64,000 bases of DNA from Polytrichum commune (lineage: Eukaryota > Streptophyta > Polytrichopsida > Polytrichales > Polytrichaceae), in contig OX485809.1 of assembly GCA_950295325.1 (NCBI GenBank), positions 1,800,001 to 1,864,000 on the forward strand, given 5' to 3'. The translations under genes were made by a program, and so were the position numbers. A model generated the notes under the pieces. The model did not search any database, was not told the DNA's origin, and saw only the letters and a list, made by a program, of their open reading frames with translations. This document shows, one piece after another, positions 49,461 through 60,495 of the stretch (within the stretch, counting starts at the first letter, position 1; every line of letters starts with the position of its first letter).

Positions 49461-50434
49461 ATGCCTTTTGGTCGTGTTTGTTGTTGTTGTTGTTGTTGTT
49501 CACAGTTTGCCCCGCCTTGCGACGCCCCCCTCCTCGATGGCCCTTTCATTCCCCGCTCGGCCCCTCCCTCGCCCTCGCGCGACGCGTCGAACTTCCGAAT
49601 GCCATCCCTCTACCAATTCTCGGCGGTGGACGCGGCGTCGGCCGTGGATTACTCCCGTGACGTCGGGATCGAAGACGGTGTCGTCAATAGTCCTCCCCCC
49701 AAACTCCACTTGCGCACGCGCGCACCCTCGCCCTCTCCCCTCTCCAAAGAGAAACGAACTCTCGTTCGTTTGGCTACGACGTCAAGGGAGGACGGTGTCC
49801 CTCGTCGCGGTCCGAGCCGGCGTCTCCGCATGGAAGCCCCCCCGCAGGAAGCCCTCCCCTCCGCCTCCGCTCCTCCCCCTGCCAACTCCTCCCACGTCGC
49901 TCGTCCCCCTTGCATTGATCCCCCCGTCAACGGCCCGAAAGCCAAGGTGCAATTTCTTTTACTCCCCTACCACATTTCCCGCCGTTGGTTTACTTGTCTC
50001 CCATGTTTACATTCCCTTGTGGCCACGATGTTTACGAACATACATCCCAAACCGCCGTCGTTTCCCCCACTCCGTTCAAGCCTTTGATTTAATCCCACTA
50101 AATTTGCTTTCTTTCGCAGGTGCCTACTCGCTCGATGGGTGCCCATCCCTCCTCGACGTCGTCCTTGGATAGGCTGGCACCCAAGGCCACGTCCTCCGAT
50201 TCCGATCGTTGTTTGGCCGTCCGGCGAACCACGAGACAATCTGTCTCCCAAACGCAATCGTATTCCACTCACCATACCACTTCGTACAATTCGGGAGCAC
50301 GTCCGGATAATATTATATGGAAGAACGGCACATATTCCGGGTCCGTCAACAGTAATGGTTATAGCCGCGGGCCAGAGATTTTTAGGGCCATGGAGGCTGC
50401 CAAAAAAAAAAAGATGGCCGCGACAAAAAAATAG
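49461..50434 (+). CDS. Small Ser/Pro-rich protein with basic tail, two exons
   Basis: Exon 1 (ATG at 49461 or, more likely, 49599) ends at 49946 (GCCAAG|GTGCAA). Exon 2 is 50120-50434 after TTCGCAG, in phase 0. The 49461 start would translate a TGT repeat that looks like an intron tail ending TTCACAG at 49504, so either 49599 is the start or the exon begins at 49505 and belongs to a longer transcript, possibly with the phosphatase. From 49599 the product is 220 residues, rich in Ser, Pro and Arg, ending EAAKKKKMAATKK, with a weak NNxxNG-like region (NIIWKNGTYSGSVNSNGY). A degenerate palindrome at 49754-49769 lies in the coding frame. No family recognised. Confidence 0.5.
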
Positions 50435-50779
50435 TGGGACGGACTCCCTAAACTAAAAATAGGTTCAAGGCTATTAGATATTATCTATGACTTTAGATTT
50501 TATTTCGTGTTCTCCAAGACATTGATGGTTTTTCCATTATCCTTGTATTTCATTCCAATTGAATTAATTCAATTTCCATTCATCATCCGTATCTTGCCTT
50601 CCATTCATGACCATTTCTCATTTCATACGCCAATATTTTCATGTATGCTTCACATTTTCATTCAATTCCATGCTTTTATGTCTTATTATTGTTTCCAACC
50701 CTATACATTTCCAAGTTTTAGTTCGTAATTACTAGTTCTTATTTGAAATGTGCGTCCTTAAATAGTCTCAAAATCATCT

Positions 50780-50808
50780 AAAAGTCTCTAATTAATGAAT
50801 ATAGTGTT
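50780..50808 (-). repeat. Right terminal inverted repeat of the 16.7-kb element
   Basis: Read on the minus strand it begins AACACTATATTCATTAATTA and continues GAGACTTTT, 26 of 29 bases matching 34141-34169. The ATGT target copy follows at 50809. Confidence 0.85.
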
Positions 50809-51328
50809 ATGTACTTTTGAACATAAATTTTATGACCTTAAATATGTTGAACTTGGAATTTTTTTCATGTCCCTTGAATTCATTATAAAATTGAGGTCAT
50901 TGTAATTTTTTTTCAAAGATTCATCAATTTAATGTAATGTAATTATATTTTAAACATATTTTTGACAATTATCTTTTCAATGTCACCCACTTTTTCCACC
51001 ACTTGCACCATCTTCTAGAATACATATACATTGTTTTAAAAAAAAATTGTGAACATAAATTGCTTGGCTTTGTAGATTCATATGTTTTTAAATGTATATG
51101 AATTTCTATTTCATAAAATTCAAAGTTAGTACTCCCTCCGTCAAAAAATAATTGTCCTACTCCCTGGAGTTTAATGTCCCAAATTGTTGGTCCAACAAAC
51201 ATTTTGGGATACTAAACTCCGGGGAATAGGACATTAATTTTGGGACGGAGGGAGTATATAGTTTTGGATCACTTTCACTTAAACTTGAGCAAGGATCAAG
51301 AGCTGTTCACTTTACCGTGCTTGCACCC
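50809..51328 (+). mobile_element. Right half of the split GGGTGCAAGC-family MITE
   Basis: It resumes the MITE (TTTTGAACATAAATTTTATGACC region, then GGCTTTGTAGATTC) in the same order and orientation as 51582-52208 and ends CCGTGCTTGCACCC at 51328. It is interrupted by the Stowaway MITE. The outer flanks (ATAC on the left at 33916, ACAT on the right) no longer show a clean duplication. Confidence 0.9.
51132..51254. mobile_element. Stowaway-type MITE with TA duplication
   Basis: It begins CTCCCTCCGTC and ends GACGGAGGGAG, the classic Stowaway (Tc1/mariner) terminus, with TA on both sides (51130-51131 and 51255-51256). At 123 bp it has no coding capacity. It sits inside the right half of the split MITE. 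Confidence 0.97.
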
Positions 51329-51581
51329 ACATGGATATCTACCCTTACAAGGTTGGATGGATCAAAAATACACAAAACCACACTTATTAGTACTTCAAGC
51401 ATCTATTTTGAATGATGTAGGAAATACGTATTTGTGATTTAGTCATATACTTTATCATTATTGATTTGATGGTATACATAGAAAAGACTAGTAACTTGGA
51501 CTTGCAGTAGTGCACACATTCTTGTTTTTCACTACGCATTTTATGGGGGTAGAGGTATACCGTATGATCCTCATGGTCATG

Positions 51582-52208
51582 GGGTGCAAGCATGGTGAAG
51601 TGGACCAAAACAATGCTTTGATATACTAAAACCATACTTTTTTGGGGATCAAAGGCCTAAAAGTAATAGCAAAGAGTTGTTTAAATTGTATTATTTTTCA
51701 TGATGACCTCTATTATTGTGGTAAATACTCTATGTAGAATATGAAGTTGAGATCTTCAAAACCTATTATTAAAAGTGATGTTCAAAAGCACATGGTTGAA
51801 TCCAGTTTTGAACGTAGATTTCATGACCTTGAAATATTTTGAAGTTAGATTTTAATTTTTAATTTTTTTTTACTGGTATCCCTTGATTTCATTATATACT
51901 TGAGGTCATCATCACAAAAATTTATAGAAAAACATCAATTTAATGTAATTTGATCGTATTTTGAACAAATTTTAGACACATGTTCAATGTCACCTACTTG
52001 CACACCACTTGCATAATTTTCTAAAGTATGTAGAATTTTCTTGGAATTATTTTTGTCATCATAAATTACTTGGCTTTGTAGATCAAATTTTTCTAGATGT
52101 CTATGATTTTTTTCTTCACAAAATTCAAGGTTAGTGTGTAATTTTGAACCACTTTCACTTGAACCTAGGCATGGATCAGAAGTTGTCCACTTTGCCATGC
52201 TTGCACCC
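51582..52208 (+). mobile_element. Intact GGGTGCAAGC-family MITE, 627 bp
   Basis: The ends are GGGTGCAAGCATGGTGAAGT and, inverted, CCATGCTTGCACCC, flanked by CATG on both sides (51578-51581 and 52209-52212). A 4-bp duplication is consistent with the ATGT seen at 55841. There is no gene. It serves as the reference for the uninterrupted site of the 16.7-kb insertion. Confidence 0.92.
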
Positions 52209-52235
52209 CATGCTTAACAAACAATGCTTTGGATC

Positions 52236-52271
52236 CTATATAGATATATATAGATATATATATATATAAGT
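52236..52271. repeat. TATAGATA/TA microsatellite
   Basis: Short TATAGATATA units merge into a TA run. Confidence 0.8.
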
Positions 52272-52789
52272 GACCCCCTTCCCTTCCCTTCCCTTGCAAG
52301 ATGATTCCCTTTTGAGTAAACCTATAGGTCATGTGCATTCTATACTCTTTCAAGAATTTCCCAAATGTTATTATCATCTCCCCTTCATAGATCCCGTGTT
52401 TTGTAAAAAAAAGTTGAAATGACTCCTAAATGGCCAAGAGACCCCAATTTAGTTCAGAGGAACACATTGGAATGTATTAACGACAAACTCGAAAATGGTA
52501 TGTTTTTATCACACCCTCCATGGTTGTTGTCATGAACCAAAATCCTTGTTCATGCCCACTGTAAGTAGGTTAGTTTCTAAATACAAACACTATACGCAAA
52601 AACCAATGAAAATTGGCCCAATTTTTGTAACACTCCCATAGATGAAGGACATTGATGAAACCATTGAAACTCCAAGTCCAAATGGTTACATAACATTACT
52701 CAACTATATAATTGTGTTAAGTTATATATTTAGCATCTGACATGAGCCTCCACTATCTTACTTTCATGGGAGATAACTTAGAAAATAGG
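52272..52789. other. Intergenic DNA, nothing recognised
   Basis: No gene or element could be defined here. A CTTCCCTTCCCTTCCC tract lies at its left edge. Confidence 0.4.
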
Positions 52790-53120
52790 AAGAAATTGAT
52801 GCCGGTACGAATAATGAATAGTGTTGGTATGAATAGTATGAATATTATAGATAGTATTGCTATGCATAAATTTTTAATGAATAATGCCGAGATAAACAAT
52901 GCTTCGTATGAAGAGTACCAGAATGAAAATGATTCATGTGAATCGTGCCGGGGAGTATAAGCCCACCCAAATTTCCAAGTGTCAAGATGAATGTATGAAT
53001 AGTAAATGAATATTTTGTTTTCTCGTGGGCCCATATAATATAATTGATATATTCCAAGATCATGGAACCAATCCACATGGTTGAATTAAGGTTATGGATA
53101 GATTTGATTTTTTTTAATAA
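52790..53120 (-). repeat. Dispersed ATTCAT-rich repeat, partner of 28840-29170
   Basis: Its minus strand follows 28840-29170 block by block (ATGATCTTGGAATAT, GACACTTGGAAATTTG, ATTCACATGAATCATT). The open frame on the minus strand across it is not conserved in the partner and was not called. Confidence 0.7.
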
Positions 53121-54969
53121 ACTAAGTATCACTTCATATGGTGACCTTGAGCCCAAGAACCATGGCTCCCAAGACTTCTAGACATAGAATTGAAAGTATG
53201 TCAACACTTGGAAGTTTGTGATTTGTGTGCCGCTACATGTTGTGAGCCCAAAAGGGTGCCCACATGTGTTCTTGATCTTAAAATTCATTAAAGAGAGACT
53301 TAGAGTAGTTATTGCATTGAATATTCAAAAACATAAACAGAGTAAGTCCTTGGCTTAGATTTAAATTGAGTTAAAGTCTACGCTAGGAGTTAAGTGGAAG
53401 ACATGATTTGTGAGGAGTTGATTGGGGATTAGTTAATAATTAGGTGATGCTTAGGTTAAGCTGTTTAAATTCATGCTTTTAGAGACGGAATTAGTCTCCG
53501 TGTTGTCCATTTTAGGATAGGGCTTAGGGGTAGGAGGTCGATGGTTTCCCACTGGGCCAAGGCCGGGAGGCTAGGAAGGCCCCTGGAACGGCAGGGGAAG
53601 AGAGGACAGGCAGAAAAAAAAAAAGCTTCTTCTTCTTCCTTCCGTCTAGTGAAGCAAGGGGAGCTGCGGCGGAGGCAGCGGCTGGTCTCTCCAGCATTCT
53701 TTTGGTCGCGAATTCGGAAAATGCGAGAGGAGAATCGGCTGGGATGAGGGAGGCTCATGCACAAATGGCTGCATCTCAGTGCTGAATACTAGGTGTGTAA
53801 CAACGGAATCTGGTGGAGGGTTTAAGGCGGGCAAAGGCCATCCAGTGGATTCGGGTGACCTTTAGATGAGGGTCACCGAAGGAGTGTGCACTTGGAGAGG
53901 TTGGGAAGGATGCTGACGAGACCTCACTGGTGGAATTCGGCGTGAGAAAACCAGCAGCTGCAGCTGAATGAATGGTAAGGAATGCCGACATTCACAGGTG
54001 AATTCAGAAGAGAAGGTCACAAAAACCCAACAAGCAGACATGCTGCATTCAACCTCCCAGTATGCAAGGGCTTTCTTGGGGGCAGGAGATTCAAAGAGAC
54101 AACTGCCGAAGGCGGAGAGGAGTTAGCACATCAAGCGGCAGAAATGCAGATTGAGGTGGGGCTTGGAATTTAGTTCTAAGCGTCTCAGACAACGGAAAGA
54201 GTTCGGTGGTCTGGTGTGAAGGCAGTACTGGCTGGGGACAGGCATATGAGGGGGGTGGACTCTAATTCTAGCGCTTGGGACTGGTAGCTGGTACGGCCGC
54301 ATTGCAGCTGACCGAGGCAGAGGGTGACTGTGAACAACATAGGTTGGAGGCTTAATTGAACCCAACCAGGGGACTAAGAGGGTAGGCACGACAAAGGCTT
54401 GGGATGGCCATGGCTGAATAAACTTAAGTGTAGGCAACTTACTGATTAGATTTTGGGGCATAGCTAGAGACTAAGCTGGGTTAAGGGGTAATCTGGTGTG
54501 AGCCTAAGTGGGCCATTGGGAAGGTTTAAGCCAGTGGGCATTTCCTAGGATTAGCCCAAGGGTCCACCCATGTGAGGTAGTACTTCACTGGAGGGTTGGA
54601 TTATGTGTGGAGTGTTTGAGTGTGATAATTGTTTTGAGGTGACAAGTGTTTTCTTAATACTTGTCACTCTTGAATCTTTGAATAAAATAGTTGTGGGTTT
54701 AACATGCACATTACCAAAGCATGGGTGGTGGAATTATAAGGCCAAGGGGGTCAAGCAAAAGAATGTGAGTCATAAGCCTCCACCCGGACTACGACGCAAA
54801 AGGGTGGGAGTTTAGGCCTCACACATGTCAAGGCTAAGGTTTCAAGTATGAGTCCCAAATTGTCTTCTAGGTGCAACGCCCTAAAAGTTCTTCTATTTAA
54901 GTTTCTTTTCATCCTCTTGATTTGTCAAGCCTTAAGGCTAAATTTCCAAATATGTACATGACTGAGTTC
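53121..54969. other. Moderately GC-rich intergenic stretch without a gene
   Basis: Base composition rises between 53500 and 54500, and several open frames overlap on both strands, but none shows a recognisable motif, splice signal pattern or biased codon use. It may be an old repeat or a non-coding transcript. Confidence 0.4.
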
Positions 54970-54972
54970 TAA

Positions 54973-55475
54973 GGGGCAGTTTACACTATGGACCAAGAGC
55001 CATGACCATGAAATTCTAAAATCTGTGATTGGAGAGTAAAGTGCTCTTGGTCCCATTTGGCTTTACACTACCTTGAAAAAAGGAGAATGACCACTAACTT
55101 TGAGGTCCCCAAAAACTACTAAAATCAGCCATTTGGATAATGTGCCATGGTCCAACGGGTTTTCCGTTGAGGCGAGGCAAAATGCTCGACTCAACGGAAA
55201 TCAAGGGAGCCGTAAGGCTGAAAATCAGCCATTGGCCGAAAAAAAAATTTAAATATTTTTCTCCCCCGATTTTTTTTGACGTTACTGTATTTATATTAAA
55301 AAAATCAGCCCAAAGTTGTCCCGGTCCAAATCCACTTTACACTACAAGAGTGACCAAGCCACTCAAAAATCCATTTTTTATTTTTCATGGTCACGACTCT
55401 TGGCCAAGACCTATGACCATGAAAATGATTTCATTTTCTTGGTCATGGCTCTTGGTCCATAGTGTAAACCGCCCC
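54973..55475. mobile_element. Tourist-like MITE with long inverted ends and TAA duplication
   Basis: The ends are inverted repeats of about 40 bp beginning GGGGC(A/G)GTTTACACTATGG and continuing ACCAAGAGCCATGACCA, flanked by TAA (54970-54972 and 55476-55478). The second half of the ACTCTTGG/CCATG motif also recurs internally (about 55020-55070 and 55325-55415), so a longer fold is possible. No gene. Confidence 0.88.
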
Positions 55476-55840
55476 TAACCCCATGCAATGTGTCAATGCT
55501 TTTTTGATGTTTTAAAATGACATTTTGATATAATTGAAGAGATGAAGCCGCCAACTCCTTGTTCCAATGGAAAAGCTCATTGACCTTTAAGCAAGTACTT
55601 GGGTTGCCAGCTAGGGTTCAAAGGGTGGCTTCAACGTAGCCCGTACGGTGGCACGTGGGTGTACAAAAGGGTAAGGTTTGGTTCACAAAGTATACATATT
55701 TGATGGGTATTGTTTCATCTAGTATTGTATATACATTCAGGGTAGTACGGGTTCTAAAGGAGAGGTAAAGGTACCATAAGATTCCCCTAGATTCCCACAC
55801 GAGGATTTTAAATCATCCAAGGACACCTCATACGTCATGT

Positions 55841-56425
55841 GGGTGCAAGTACAATAAAGTGAACAACTCTCGACCCTTGCACATGTTTAAGTGAAAGTGG
55901 TTTAAGCCTATATATGAACTTTAACTTTTGTGAAGATAAAGATTGTAAACATTTCAAAAATATATTGATCTACAAAGCCAAGAAATTTATGTTGACAAAA
56001 AAACTCTACATGTTTTAAAAGACGGCGCAAGTGGTGATATTGTACAAGTAATTGTCAAGATTTTGTTCAAAATATGATAAAATTACTACAAAGATTTTCT
56101 TCAAAAAAATTTCATGATGACCTCAAATTTATGATGAATTTAAGGAATATGAAAATCAAAATCAAACCCAAAATAATTAAGGTCATGAAATTTATGTCCA
56201 AAACCAAATCTAGCCATTTGTTTTGAGCATAACTTTTAATGATGGGTTTTGAAGATCTCATCTTGGTGTTCTAAATTTGAGTACTTAAAACAACAACAAA
56301 GGTCACCATGAAAGAAAATTCAATTCAAACAACATTTTGCTACTAATTTCAGGTGTTTGACCAAAAAAACTATGGCTTTAGGATACTGAAGCACATTTTT
56401 GGTCCGCTTCACCATGCTTGCACCC
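55841..56425 (-). mobile_element. Intact GGGTGCAAGC-family MITE, 585 bp, opposite orientation
   Basis: It is flanked by ATGT at 55837-55840 and 56426-56429. On the minus strand it matches 51582-52208, from GGGTGCAAGCATGGTGAAGC to the CTTGCACCC end. The same 4-bp target (ATGT) was used by the 16.7-kb element. Confidence 0.9.
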
Positions 56426-56867
56426 ATGTGCATTCATCCATGATGCATTATTCAACTATTGCTCAATCATTTTCAAAAGGGAACTAGGGATATCTCTTGG
56501 ATACTAGTGGAGCCTTTGAGGGTATTGCCGGGTATGAGGTGGACCTTGAGGGTATGATTTGATCCTCATCAGGCCATGAGCCTTCAGGGTCGGATTTCAA
56601 GGGCCTGAAGGGTCCATGCTTTGATAGTTGATCTCTCTCTCTCTACTTCGATGCAAAAGATTTTTCTCTTCCAAAAAGTTCTTGTGTAACATGAGTATGG
56701 AATCAAAACTTGTTGAGCCAGAGCATTGAGACTTGCCAGGAATCCTACTTAGATTTTCATGCTTAATTACTGGTTTGGTGTTTTGGGTCAATGGACTAGC
56801 ACCATGTCCACTTCAATGCATGACAATGACAATGCAGAAGGACTAGAGCATTTGACTAAAGCACTAT

Positions 56868-57070
56868 GATCGGGGAGAACCGACAGTTAGTTCCAGATGA
56901 ACCGGTTGAGTTTGAGAAATAACCGGTTGAAGTTCAAGACTTCAGGAGAATTACCGATCACTTTAGAGGAATTCATGGAATATACCTCAAATTAATGTAG
57001 ACAAACCGAAGGATGTCAACATGTAACCGGTTGGACTTGCAAACACTAGGATCTCAACCGACTATGCTAA
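56868..57070 (+). repeat. Dispersed ACCGGTT-bearing repeat
   Basis: This copy is the plus-strand counterpart of 15128-15330 in OEP80 intron 14. Four ACCGGTT or AACCGGTT boxes are visible. Borders were set by the extent of the match. Confidence 0.75.
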
Positions 57071-58629
57071 AAAATCTCCCCGATCACTGGTAAAGCACAT
57101 AGGAAGCTCGCTTCTCCACTTGATACAAACGCCAAGGCCTACGAAGATGCCTTGAAGCAGACACGCCTCATCAAAACCGCTTCGCGAACTGCCAAACCCC
57201 ATGAAGATGGGGCGGAATATTGATAAGCCTTCATTGAAAACAGGGTTGTCTGACTCCATCCACTCATGAGCGCTAGATGAACTCACAAAATTGACTTGAC
57301 TTGAAGATCTCTGTGAGCCTGTCCATTCCTCTCAAAAGTGAACGAGATCTTGCTTTACTAGCTAGTTCAGCCAACAAAGGTCCAACTGTCCCTCTTACTC
57401 CTCCTCGCGATGTAGAGGATCAACTATCACAGAAGGCACACAAATGTGGGTAGTAGGAAACATCAGCTTCTTGGCTCCCATTCCACTCCATATTTGAAAA
57501 CTTTGGGTAAATCTCTCTAATTTGGAAGATAACGAATGCCGCGAGAATGCTCTAACCAATACAAGGATTCTAAAGGGATTCAGAAGACCTTATCAATGCT
57601 CCCCCTCACCGTGAAAAACACTCCTCACAATTTTGGATCTGCTGAAGACCTTATATGATGAGGTGTCTTGTCATCAAAATGCCCAAAGAGGATGCAAGGG
57701 AGCAATATTGTGGTTCGATCATGCAATGTGGTATATGGTCAATCACTTGGACAAGTTTTTTAATGGAATCTACCCAAGCCTCTTAACTAAGTTTGTTGCC
57801 TTTCAGATCTGAATCTTGATTGTAGGAAGACTAGTTGCTAAAATTCAGATCACCTTCATGTCTGGACGGCACTTCATGATAGATGCTAAACTTCTGAGTA
57901 CCTCCATTCAAACAATTCATTTTTAACCATTCAAACAAGTGAGAGTAAGTGTTCACATTGTTTATACTTATTGGGGCAGTAAATACATGCAGAATTTGGG
58001 AGGAGTCAGGGTAAAGTTTCAAAAGGAGTATTCTACTTGGAGTAACCCAATTATGACAAAGGAAGAAGTTTGAACACTCATTTGTCATTTTACAATGATT
58101 GAAATACTACAATGCATTTGAATGAAATGTTATGGGTGTGTGGCATGAATGACAACTGGGTCCTAGTGCTTACCTTATGTACACAACTAATCCTCAAATA
58201 TTTGTTGGTTGGTTGTATAGGCACAAGTGAGGCAAGCCCTTCACATTTTCAACAAATGCAATGATGTATTATGATCAAGAACTTTTAAACAATTTTATTG
58301 GTTGAAGTTACTAGGAAATTGTAGCGTAGTAACTACTCCATAGTTGTTATGGTTTTGTTATATAAATCTTGTAGTGTAGGAAAGTGGTGGTTCATTGAAC
58401 TTCCAAGCTATGAGATATTCATACTCAAACTCTTATTGTTGGTTAATATTTGAAAATAGAAACCCTAAGTACACATTTTTGCAATAGAAATTACTCCAAT
58501 GCACAACTTGCAAAGAAACTAAACGAGTCCAGGGAAAATTCCCATCCACCCTTGCATTGCAATGAGGAGGAATTTGAAAGGTTTGGCCTCTGTAAAACAG
58601 TTCAAGCTTTGAAAAATGTTTTGAAAAAT

Positions 58630-58630
<1 letters not shown>
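57071..58630. other. Intergenic DNA, nothing recognised
   Basis: Open frames on the minus strand at 57286-57062 and 58088-57831 look protein-like in length only. I see no motif, partner or splice context to support either. Confidence 0.4.

Positions 58631-58679
<49 letters not shown>
58631..58679. repeat. (CT)n microsatellite
   Basis: About 24 CT units. The Arg-Glu repeat frame on the minus strand is an artefact of it. Confidence 0.95.
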
Positions 58680-58681
<2 letters not shown>

Positions 58682-59167
58682 GTAAATGAATCTACCCAAG
58701 TGATGAAAAATAACCCTAACAGGAAAATGACTTTAGGGTTTGGTAAAATCTACCTAACAAATGTCTACCGTAAATAAGCTTCTATGAATCTATGGTCAAG
58801 GGAACTTACCTAATACTATAATAGGTAAAGGAGAAACCATGAGAGCTTTCCTTCATAGTTTAAGCAACAACGTCTGCTTCCCCTAAGTAACTCCTGATAT
58901 TAGGTTACGTAATGAGGAATAGTAAAGGTAGAAGGAGTGTGAACATGCTAGAAAGTTTAGTCTCGCATGGTTCAAATGGTTAAAGACCATGTTGAATACT
59001 CATTGGCAGTATGTGTATTTGGTGATACAAAATGGTTGTTTATGTTGAACATGATTTTGTGACATAGATAACAATTGGGTTATGTTGATATTTACCTCAT
59101 GTACATTATGAACCCTCTTTGTGGATTTGGTTGGTGGCATGGGCACAAGTGAGGCAAACCCTTCACA
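58680..59167. other. Intergenic DNA, nothing recognised
   Basis: AT-rich DNA with stops in all frames. Blocks near 58135-58260 and 59050-59170 (ACAACTGGGT..., GCACAAGTGAGGCAA(A/G)CCCT) resemble each other, so a diverged local duplication is likely. Confidence 0.45.
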
Positions 59168-59175
59168 AATTTGGC

Positions 59176-59551
59176 CTCGGGGGGGGGGGGGGGGGGGGGG
59201 GGGGGCAGCGTGTTAAAAAGTTAAGGATGTAGGTGCGAACAACCACTATTTTATAGGGGGGTATTACTTTCAATTCTCTTTTTTTTTTTCACATGCTATC
59301 ATTATGTAAATTTCTACTTTGGGTTAATAGAAAAATGGCTTGCATTACTTATAATTCCAAATTACCTATTATTCCATACCCTATAGTGCTTTAAAGATGT
59401 CCAGTGTCATTTTTGATACCCTACATTACTCTTAAGTCCATTTATAATTTTTTGCCCCCATGTTTTTAAAATACCCTATCATTTGTTCGCACGTATATTG
59501 CTACTCCAACCAATGACTACCGCCCCCCCCCCCCCCCCCCCCCCCCCTGAG
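59176..59551. mobile_element. MITE with poly-G/poly-C ends, copy 2, perfect 8-bp duplication
   Basis: The left end is CTC plus G(27) and the right end is poly-C plus TGAG. AATTTGGC lies at 59168-59175 and 59552-59559. The interior matches 32621-32965, including the GTGCGAACAA / TTGTTCGCAC subterminal pair. An 8-bp duplication points to a hAT-type transposase in trans, although homopolymer ends are not usual for hAT. Confidence 0.92.
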
Positions 59552-59559
59552 AATTTGGC

Positions 59560-60495
59560 AACACTCTTAAGTTTTGTATCTCTACTTTCTTCAATTTTTT
59601 TGTATGTTGCTTAAGTGTTCTACATGACAATCTAGAATACAAAGCATATGAATTTAAGGTAGACACTTGAAGCTCTATTGATTTTTTCCTACACACAATT
59701 TTGAACTTGAACATGTAAACTTTGGATATTTAGCACAACACTTTACCTAAGCTTGAAAGTAAGCATAGAATTTAGGTGCCTTTTGGTATTATCCATTTGT
59801 GGATTTTGCTTCATGTCATATTTGTGTTATATGTTCGTAGATTATGGGTAATATTGGGGTCTATTCATGTGGAATGTATGCTCATTTTTTTATTCGATTT
59901 GAGTTTAGGGGGGATTTTCATGTTTTAAATTTACATGGTTTTGCTTCTTGTTGTATTTTGGTTGTCTAAGTGTAGATTGTGGGTAGTTTCATAAAAATGA
60001 AACCACACGAAAACAACCCAAAACTACCTCCAGATAAGAACTAGACCCCAAAGCCTATTAGAATGCAACACCAAATCCTTCTTTAACTCTATGGAACCAC
60101 AAGAGCATCTATATACAATGGAGGATGTGGTGGTGGGGTGGTGAGCCCTTGTCCTACTATTCCCCATTGTTCTTGCCAAAACAATTTATCTAATGGGTTT
60201 GAGGGGGTTGGGGTTGGGATATTAACTCATATGCATGGGTGCAATGGGCCAGGACAATAAAGGTCCAAACTAGTGAACACACAACAAAAAAGAGCAAAAT
60301 CAAATCAAAACTTTGATCTCTAGCCTAAGAAGAGTCAAAGACTCAACTTTGTTCCAAGCTCCAACACACCTCCGATTTGCTTCTTGTTGTACTTTGGTTG
60401 CATTTTGGAGTTCATATTTATAACCTAAAGCAAAACCTAATAAGTAGAGATGCCTATTTTGGACGTATATGTGTCATGTCATTATGTTGTACTCC
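59560..60495. other. Intergenic DNA, nothing recognised
   Basis: AT-rich sequence, no gene or repeat end seen. Confidence 0.4.

Larger units (their letters stand above)
34141..50808. mobile_element. 16.7-kb DNA transposon with DDE-like gene, palindrome arrays and cargo genes
   Basis: Borders are set by three independent signs. The first and last 12 bases are inverted repeats (AACACTATATTC), with 26 of 29 positions matching when extended. ATGT occurs on both sides (34137-34140 and 50809-50812). The flanks are the two halves of one MITE. Inside, from left to right: a transposase-like gene (minus), a tandem palindrome array, an internal inverted copy of the right end, a hAT remnant, a DGQHR/ParB-like gene, an FCP1-type phosphatase exon and a small basic protein. 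All copies of the ACGAACG-NN-CGTTCGT palindrome in the window fall between these borders. The ends resemble CMC-type termini (CACTA/Chapaev style), but the superfamily is not settled. Confidence 0.85.

Noticed and set aside
34141-50808. Firm assignment to CACTA (En/Spm)
   Set aside because: The ends contain CACTA, but the outermost bases are AA, the duplication is 4 bp, and no Tnp2-type (Transposase_21) protein is recognisable. Kept as an open question.
53471-54461. Possible small genes in the GC-richer stretch
   Set aside because: Overlapping frames on both strands, no start context, no splice pattern and no motif.
58433-58699. Arg-Glu repeat protein
   Set aside because: It is a translation of the CT microsatellite.
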